DNA from: Microglena sp. YARC
Taxonomy: Eukaryota; Chlorophyta; Chlorophyceae; Chlamydomonadales; Chlamydomonadaceae
DNA length: 64,000 nucleotides
Reading direction: 5' to 3'
Assembly (NCBI GenBank): GCA_022414725.1
Contig: CM039463.1
Coordinates: forward strand, 83,024,772-83,088,771
The notes under the pieces were generated by a model. The model was not told the DNA's origin, searched no databases, and was given only the letters and a program-made list of their open reading frames with translations. The position numbers and the translations under genes are program-made. Positions 44,046 through 52,585 of this stretch are shown here, piece after piece. Position 1 is the stretch's first letter. Every line of letters begins with the position of its first letter.

Positions 44046-47000
44046 GGGGGGGGGGGGTCACTCACCTGAGGCCTCCTGTGTTACTCATCGTTTGTTGGCA
44101 GGGGGCCCAAGCCATTTCCCCCACCCATCATGTTAGGATCTCGGGCAGGCTGCTGCTGCCTGCGGGGTAAAGGACATAATGTCTTTTTGAGGATGGATAT
44201 GTTTTTTCGAGGGTGTTAGGGGTAGGTTTTTTTGAGGACATAATGGATTTTTGAGGATGGATATGTTTTTTCGAGGGTGTTAGGGGGTATGTCTTTTTAA
44301 GGACATAATGGATTTTTGAGGATGGATATGTTTTTTCGAGGGTGTTAGGGGTAGGTTGTTTTGAGGTCATAAGGGATTTTTGAGGATACTAGGGGTACGG
44401 CTTTTTGAGGGCATAAGAGATAATTGGGGATGTTTAGGGGTTTGGATTTTTGAGGATGCTCGGATTTGATTTATTTGGTATAGTGGATGGTGATGGTGGT
44501 TACAGGATGTACAGGGATGGTAGTCGGAATCTTAGGAAGGCGGCTGCTCCGTGTGTCTGCTGCGTGTCTGATGCACTTGATTTTGATAGTCATAATAACA
44601 CACTCCGCCAATTGTCTGCGTCGCTAGCGACGCGCTTGTGGATGGGGACTTGTTTGCGGATGAAAGTGGTGGTGGATGGGGTATTGAATGAGATGTCCTC
44701 CCTTAGGAATGAAAAGTCCTATGCAGCGTCGCAAGCGACGCAGAAATTGGCGGAGTGTGTTGGCAACGGAACGAAAGGTGGCAACGATGGAGCTGGCCGA
44801 AGCAAGTTAGTTACACGACTGTTGGATGACGTGTCAGGCTCCAATTTTTCGGTGGCACGGACAAACGGACAAATGGGTAAATATGGGGGCTCCCGCCCCC
44901 TTGAAGAGGGGGCTCCACCAGAAACCCTGGCCACCTAGTAATGCTACCCCATCTTTTAGTAGCGTTACAGGTCAGCACTCACATCATGGGAAGATATTGG
45001 GTTTAGGTTTAGTTAGACCCTAAACCCTAACCTTATACCGTTCAACCCAAAGGTCAGCACTCACATCATGGGAAGATATTGGGTTCAGGGTTTAGTTAAA
45101 CCCTAACCTTAAACCCTACAACCCCAAGGTCAGCACTCACATCATGGGAAGATATTGGGTTTAGGTTTAGTTAGACCCTGGACCCTAACCTTAAACCCTA
45201 CAACCCCAAGGTCAGCACTCACATCATGGGAAGACATTGGGTTTAGGGTTTAGTTAAACCCTAAACCCTAACCTTAAACGGTACAACCCCAAGGTCAGCA
45301 CTCACATCATGGGAAGATATTGGGTTCAGGGTTTAGTTAAACCCTAAACCCTAACCTTAAACCCTACAACCCCAAGGTCAGCACTCACATCATGGGAAGA
45401 TTTTGCTTGGTGTCCATCGTCATCAGCAGGTCATGAACCTGTAGATATACATTTGGTCATGGTCGTGGGTTATTTAGGTGTCTGGAAACGGCAATGCTGA
45501 GCAGCAGCAGCTATGTTAGCATATGGCCATGCACATGTTAGCATATCTGCATGTTTGCATACAGCCATGTCCATGTTTGCATACGGCCATATACATGTTA
45601 GCATACGGCCATGTTGGCATACAGACATGTACATATTAGCATACAGCCATGTTAGCATACGGCCATGTCTGCATACGGCCATGTACATGTTAGCATACGG
45701 CCATGTTGGCATACAGACATGTACATATTAGCGTACAGCCATGTTAGCATACGGCCATGTTTGCATACGGCCATGTACATGTTAGCATACGGCCATGTTA
45801 GCATACGGCCATGTTGGCATACAGACATGTACATATTAGCATACAGCCATGTTAGCATACGGCCATGTTTGCATACGGCCATGTTTGCATACGGCCATGT
45901 ACATGTTAGCATACGGCCATGTTGGCATACAGACATGTACATATTAGCATACAGCCATGTTAGCATACGGCCATGTTTGCATACAGCCATGTACATGTTA
46001 GCATACAGACATGTTGGCATACAGCTACGTTAGCAGCAGCGGCTTGCAGACTGCCCCGCCTGTGATTTTAGATTGCTACAAGGATTTGTTCCGTGCGTTT
46101 CCATGTATATATTTAACTTAGGACCTAGTAACTTCCACGGAAACCAGGGAGCACAAGCGGCTTAGACAGTTGAAAGACTTGTCTACTTTAGATGAGAAGT
46201 AGAGGACAAAGGAGGGATCAATTAAGCAGTGCGCAGCAGGGTACATCAAGTTGTCAGTTTGGGTTGCGCTTTTGACGCAACTGCCTCCTTTTGGGGAGTG
46301 CTTTTGCCTTGACTGAAAACGGAAATCTGTGCGCAGCGCCCACTGCCCCCTGCTCAGGCGACTGCTCCGCCTGAGGCTGTGGCTAGTCTTGCCGGTAAAC
46401 AAGGACAGGTGTTGGTACACCCTGCCAGTACAGCCTGCCAGTACAATGTGCTGTTAAACACTACAAACGCACAATGGCAGTACAAAGACAATGGCAGTGC
46501 AAAGACAATGGCAGTACAAACGCACAATGGCAGTACAAAGACAAGCCGGCCTCTGCAAGTACACTCGCAAGTACAAGTTCACGAAGAGAGGCCCTGAACA
46601 TGAGGCACTCACCTTGCCAGGGATGGCCAGCTGAAGCCTTCGCAGCACCACACTATAGGTCGGAGAGATCATAGGTGAGGCTAGGGTTGAGATCACCTGC
46701 ACAGCAGGAAGGAGGAGTTAGGGGTAGGCAGAGGTAGAGGTAGGCAGGAATATGTGGTAGGAGGGATAGGGGTATGCGGGTTTAGGGGTATGCAGGAATA
46801 GGTTGTAGGAGGGGAAGGGTAGGGGGGGGGGGGGGGGGGGGGGGGGGGGTAGTAGGCGAGGGTCAGGAGGCTAGGGTAGGCGGGGTTAGGGTAAGGGTTA
46901 GGGTTGGGGGTAGGGGTAGGCAGTAGGCGAGGGTCAGGAGGCTAGGGAAGGCGGGGTTGGGGTAGGTAGGGTAGGGGTAGGGTTGGGGGTAGGGGTAGGC

Positions 47001-47189
47001 AGTAGGCGAGGGTCAGGAGGCTAGGGAAGGCGGGGTTGGGGGTAGGCGAGTGGTTTGGTAGGTAAGCAAGGTAGGTGGTAGGTGAGTGGTTAGGTAGGTG
47101 AGTAGTAGGAAGAAATGCAGGTAGGTGGTTAGGTAGATAGGTAGAAAGGTAGGAAAGAAGATAGGTGGGGTAGGTAGGTAGGTAGAGAG

Positions 47190-47227
<38 letters not shown>

Positions 47228-50200
47228 CGGGGGGGGGGGGGATAGAAAGAGGGGAGTGAGTGTTATTGAAAGCGTGTTTGTGTTCGAGTAGTAATGGTGG
47301 TGGTAGTGGTGGTGTGTGGTTGAGGATGGGGGTAGGGTGGAGTGGGTGGGGGATGAGGGGAGGCAAACGCACCGTCTTGGTGGTGATACTTAGCTGCCCG
47401 GCTGTATCAAAGCGCCGCAAACCCGGAATGACATCAGAGTAGGTGACAAGGAAGTCCTCTGGTATGAGGGGAATATAGGCATCTGCAGCAGGGTACATTT
47501 CTGCCTGCACGTGGGTAGTCGAAGGGGGAGGGGAAATGGTGAGTATGGTGAATATGGTGAGTATGGTGAGTATGGTGAGTATGGTGAGTACGGTGAGTAT
47601 GGTGAGTATGGTGAGTATGGTGAGAATAGTGAGTATGGTGAGAATAGTGAGTATGGTGAGTATGGTGAGTATGGTGAGAATAGTGAGGATGGTGAGTATG
47701 GTGAGTATGGTGTGAATGGTGAGGATGGTGAGTATGGTGAGAAATGGTGAGAACCTGAATCACTATTGGCAACACCCACCTGAAACACGATGGCAACACA
47801 CCTGAAACACGATGGCAACACACCTGAAACATGATGGCAACACCCACCTGAAACACGATGGCAACATCCACCTGAAACATGATGGCAACACCCACCTGAA
47901 ACACGATGGCAACACACCTGAAACACGATGGCAACACACCTGAAACATGATGGCACAGTTGGCGATGACTTTGGGGGGACGCAGATCCTCGTTGTACACG
48001 TTCCTAAAGAGGAGGTAACGAGGAGTGCCTGACACGAGGGGTACCGACAGGGGCTTCCCAGGCATGGAATCTAGCATTACCCCTCCAGCTCCAGCAATGC
48101 CTGGTTGAGGGGCAGCAACCTTGAAGAGAGGCAGCAGGGCCCAGCCCAGAGAGTACTGTCCCTTGACCACTCCGTCAATCATACGCTCTAACATGATCAC
48201 TTCAACGACCGCCTTCAGGCAAAGGCGGGGTTAAGGTTGAGGTTAGGATTTTGATTGGGGTAAAGATTGAGGGGCGGCCACCTTCAAAAGAGGCAGCAGG
48301 GGGAAGCCCAGAGAGTACTGTCCCTTTATGACTCTGTCCATCATGCGCTCCAACATGATTACTTCACAACCACCTTGAGGCAAAGGCGCGGAGGCGCCAA
48401 GGTGGGGTGGGGTAAAGTTTGAGGTTAGGATTTTGGTTGGATTAAAAGGTTGATGTTGAGGGGAGGCCACCTTCAAGAGAGGCAGCAGGGCCAAGCCCAG
48501 AGTGTACTATCCCTTCACGACTCCGTCAATCATGCGTTCTAACATGATCACTTCAACGACCGCCTTCAGGCGAATGCGCAAAGGTGGGGCGGGGTATAGG
48601 TTCAGGTTAGGATTTTGGGTGGCGTAAAGGTTGTTGTCGAGGGGCGGCCACCTTCAAGAGAGGCAGCAGGGCCAAGCCCAGAGAGTTATGTCCCTTCACC
48701 ACTCCGTCAATCATGCGTTCTTACAAGACCACTTCAACAACTGCCTAGAGGCATAGATGGGGGGTGGGGTAAAGGTTAAGGTCAGGATTTAGGTTGGGGT
48801 AAAGGTTGATGTTGAGGGACGGCCACCTTCAAGAGAGGCAGCAGGGCTCAGCCTAGAGAGTACTGTCCCTTCACCACTCCGTCAATCATGCGCTCGTACA
48901 TGATCACTTCAACGACCTTCAGGACAACACCATTTGGACAACATGCGTTCACTGTTGTATTGTACACAACTCCATGGTAATACAATAACACCCCCACACA
49001 CAGACACACAACCACTCACACAAAAGTACCCTCGATTAGCTTTATTTTTGTATCATTGACATGCCACTCACCAGCCAACAAGGATCTCATATTCAGCTGT
49101 CATAGTAGAGATCAAATTAAATCATTTGTTTACTACCAAAACGGCGAGCAGCAAAATTGCTGGAGGGAGCCATGTAACCAAGTTCAAGTATTGTACCCCA
49201 CCCAGTGTAGTACCCCACCCAGTTTAGTGCCCCACCCAGTGTAGTACCCCACCCAGTGTAGTGCCCCACCCAGTGTTGTACCCCACCCAGCGTTGTACCC
49301 CACCCAGTGTAGTGCCCCACCCAATGTAGTACCCCACCCAGTGTAGTGCCCCACCCAGTGTAGTACCCCACCCAGTGTAGTGGCCCACCCAGTGTTGTAC
49401 CCCACCCAGTGTAGTACCCCACCCAGTGTAGTACCCCACCCAGTGTAGTACCCCACCCCAGTGTAGTACCCCACCCAGTGTTGTACCCCACCCAGTGTAG
49501 TACCCCACCCAGTGTTGTACCCCACCCAGTGTAGTACCCCACCCAGTGTAGTGCCCCACACAGTGTTGTACCCCACCCAGCGTTGTACCCCACCCAGTGC
49601 AGTGCCCCACCCAGTGTAGTGCCCCACCCAGTGTAGTACCCAACACAGTGTAGTGGCCCACCCAGTGTTGTACCCACCCAGTGTAGTACCCCCACCCAGT
49701 GTAGTGCCCCACCCAGTGTTGTACCCCACCCAGTGTTGTACCCCACCCAGTTTAGTGCCCCACCCAGTGTAGTACCCCACCCAGTGTAGTGCCCCACCCA
49801 GTGTAGTACCCCACCCAGTGTAGTGGCCCACCCAGTGTAGTACCCCACCCAGTGTAGTGCCCCACCCAGTGTTGTACCCCACCCAGTGTAGTGCCCCACC
49901 CAGTGTAGTGCCCCACCAGTGTTGTACCCCACCCAGCGTTGTACCCCACCCAGTGTAGTACCCCACCCAGTGTAGTACCCCACCCAGTGTTGTACCCCAA
50001 CCAGCGTTGTACCCCAACCAGAGGGTACCCTACTTGAACTTCCTTGTGGCCCCTCTATTGTATTTATATTTTTATATTTTGAAACTTTACTACATGCCAC
50101 TCACCATACAACAAGGATACGATCACACACAAGGAAATGGAGGAAGGCACCCCCCCCTGACCCCCCTGTACACCCTGGGAGTGGCCCCTCGATTATCTTT

Positions 50201-52165
50201 ATTTTTATACTCTGAAACTTTACTACATGCCAGTCACCATACAAGGACGATATAATCACACACAAGGAAATGGAAGAAGGCACCCCCCTTACCCCCTCTG
50301 TACACCCTGGGAGTGGCCCCTCGATTATCTTTATTTTTTAACTATGAAACTTTACTACGTGCCACTCACCATACAAGGAGGATACGATCACACACAAGGA
50401 AATGGAGGACTGCACCCCCCTTACCCCCTCTGTACACCCTGGGAGTGGCCCCTCGATTATCTTTATTTTTATACTCTGAAACTTTACTGCATGCCACTCA
50501 CCATTCAAGGAGGATACAATCACACACAAGGAAATGGAAGAAGGCGCCCCCTTACCCCCTCTGTACCCCCTGGGGTGGCTCCTCGATTAGCTTTATTTTT
50601 GTATCATTGACATGCCACTCACAATGCAACGAGGATCCAATACTGAACATCAAATTAAATGTTTTGCTTAATGCCAAATCGGCGAGCAGCCAAATTGCTG
50701 GAAGGAGTTGTGTAACCTAGTTCAAGAAGTGTCCTAGTTTACATAACTAAGAACTTCCTTGTGGCACCTCAATTAGTTTTTGTTTTTAACTTTACTACAT
50801 GCCACTCACCATGCAACGAGGATCTGATATTGAGCTGTGATAGTAGACATCAAAGCTGAAATCCAGATCCACCGCATTCTTCTGAGCCGCCCGGTTGCGA
50901 TCGTATGCATCACTCATACTGTCACGTGAAAAGGTGATAAGGTATCATGGTCAGAATGAGCTGGCAGACTTCTTTACAGAGGGGCAAAGGGGCAGATGGG
51001 CAGAATGAGCTGGCAGACTTATTTCCAGAGGGGCAGAGGGGAAGAGTGAGCTGGCAGACTTATTTCTAGAGGGGCAGAGGGGCAGAGTGAGCTGGCAGAC
51101 TTATTTCCAGAGGAGCAGAGGGGCAGAGTGAGCTGGTAGACTTATTTCCAGAGGGGCAGAGGGGCAGAATGAGCTGGCAGACTTATTTCCAGAGGGGCAG
51201 AGGGGCAGAATGAGCTGGCAGACTCATTTCCAGAGGGGCAGAGGGGAAGAATGAGCTGGCAGACTTATATCCAGGGGCAAAGGGACAGATGGTCAGAATG
51301 AGCTGGCAGACTTATTTCTGAGCTGGAAAAAAAATTGCCACAAAAGTATACAACATTCAAACCTGCTTAAGAAGGCCTTTATGGAGAAAACAAGTTACTG
51401 TATACATGAATTATATTGGTATGCATATACATCATAATGCCTTTTATGTAATAATATAAACCCAGTACCAGCGCTGAGCCCCCTGGGCTGAGCCCCCTCT
51501 ACACTGTGTGGACTTAGTGAACCCTAAACCCTAAACCATAAACCCCAAACCCTAAACCCAGTACTAGTGTTGAGCTCACCTGTACACTGTGTGCACCTCG
51601 ATGAACCCTAAACCCTAAACCCAGTACCAGTGGTGAGCTTACCTGTACACTGTGTGCACCTCGATGAACCCTAAACCCTAAACCCAGTACCAGTGATGAG
51701 CTTACCTGTACACTGTGTGCACCTCGATGAACCCTAAACCCTAAACCCAGTACCAGTGGTGAGCTTACCTGTACACTGTGTGCACCTCGATGAACCCTAA
51801 ACCCTAAACCCAGTACCAGTGGTGAGCTTACCTGTACACTGTGTGCACCTCGATGAACCCTAAACCCTAAACCCAGTACCAGTGGTGAGCTTACCTGTAC
51901 ACTGTGTGCACCTCGATGAACCCTAAACCCTAAACCCAGTACCAGTGGTGAGCTTACCTGTACACTGTGTAGACCTCGATGAACCCTAAACCCTAAACCC
52001 AGAAACAGTGGTGAGCTTACCTGTAAACTGTGTTTCCATAGAAGGTGCCGTAAGCCTCGTCGAAAAGTGACACTCCCAACTGGAACTCAAAGGTACGGCC
52101 ATCGAAGGTCGTGTGCAGGGGGAGGTCATTCACACGCAGAATACGGAGCCGGTAGCCTGTGTGCA

Positions 52166-52201
<36 letters not shown>

Positions 52202-52283
52202 GGAGGTGGTGTGCAGGGGGAGGTCATTCATACGCAGAATACGGAGATGGTAGCCTGTGTGCAGGGGTGGGGTGGGTGGGGTG

Positions 52284-52317
<34 letters not shown>

Positions 52318-52554
52318 CTTCCCAACGACAGAGGATGGGCACCTAGATCTGCTGCTGCTTTTTTGTGAATTCAGACAAGAAGCGAGTGGGCGCCACGCCC
52401 TTCTATCCATAACTACTTTGGTTGGTCAAAACAATCAGGTTTGGTCCTATGTAAAAGGATCCGAATCGTAGCAAACGGAGGATCCCCCACCCCTCCATAT
52501 ACCCCTTCAAAACTACCACATAGAGCTTTGTGTGTGTGTGCGTGTGTGTGTGTT

Positions 52555-52585
<31 letters not shown>

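Noticed and set aside
46118..46420. 100-codon minus-strand ORF in the one mostly unique intron stretch
   Set aside because: No recognisable motif, no splice fit with exons 6 and 7; kept only as unique intron.
49117..50100. Minus-strand [10 protein letters not shown] repeat ORF of 327 codons
   Set aside because: 20-bp satellite read in rotation; not anchored to a start or to exon 3 phase.
51501..52020. Interstitial or terminal telomere
   Set aside because: CCCTAAA occurs only as two copies per 63-bp unit tied to a splice donor copy, not as a continuous tract.
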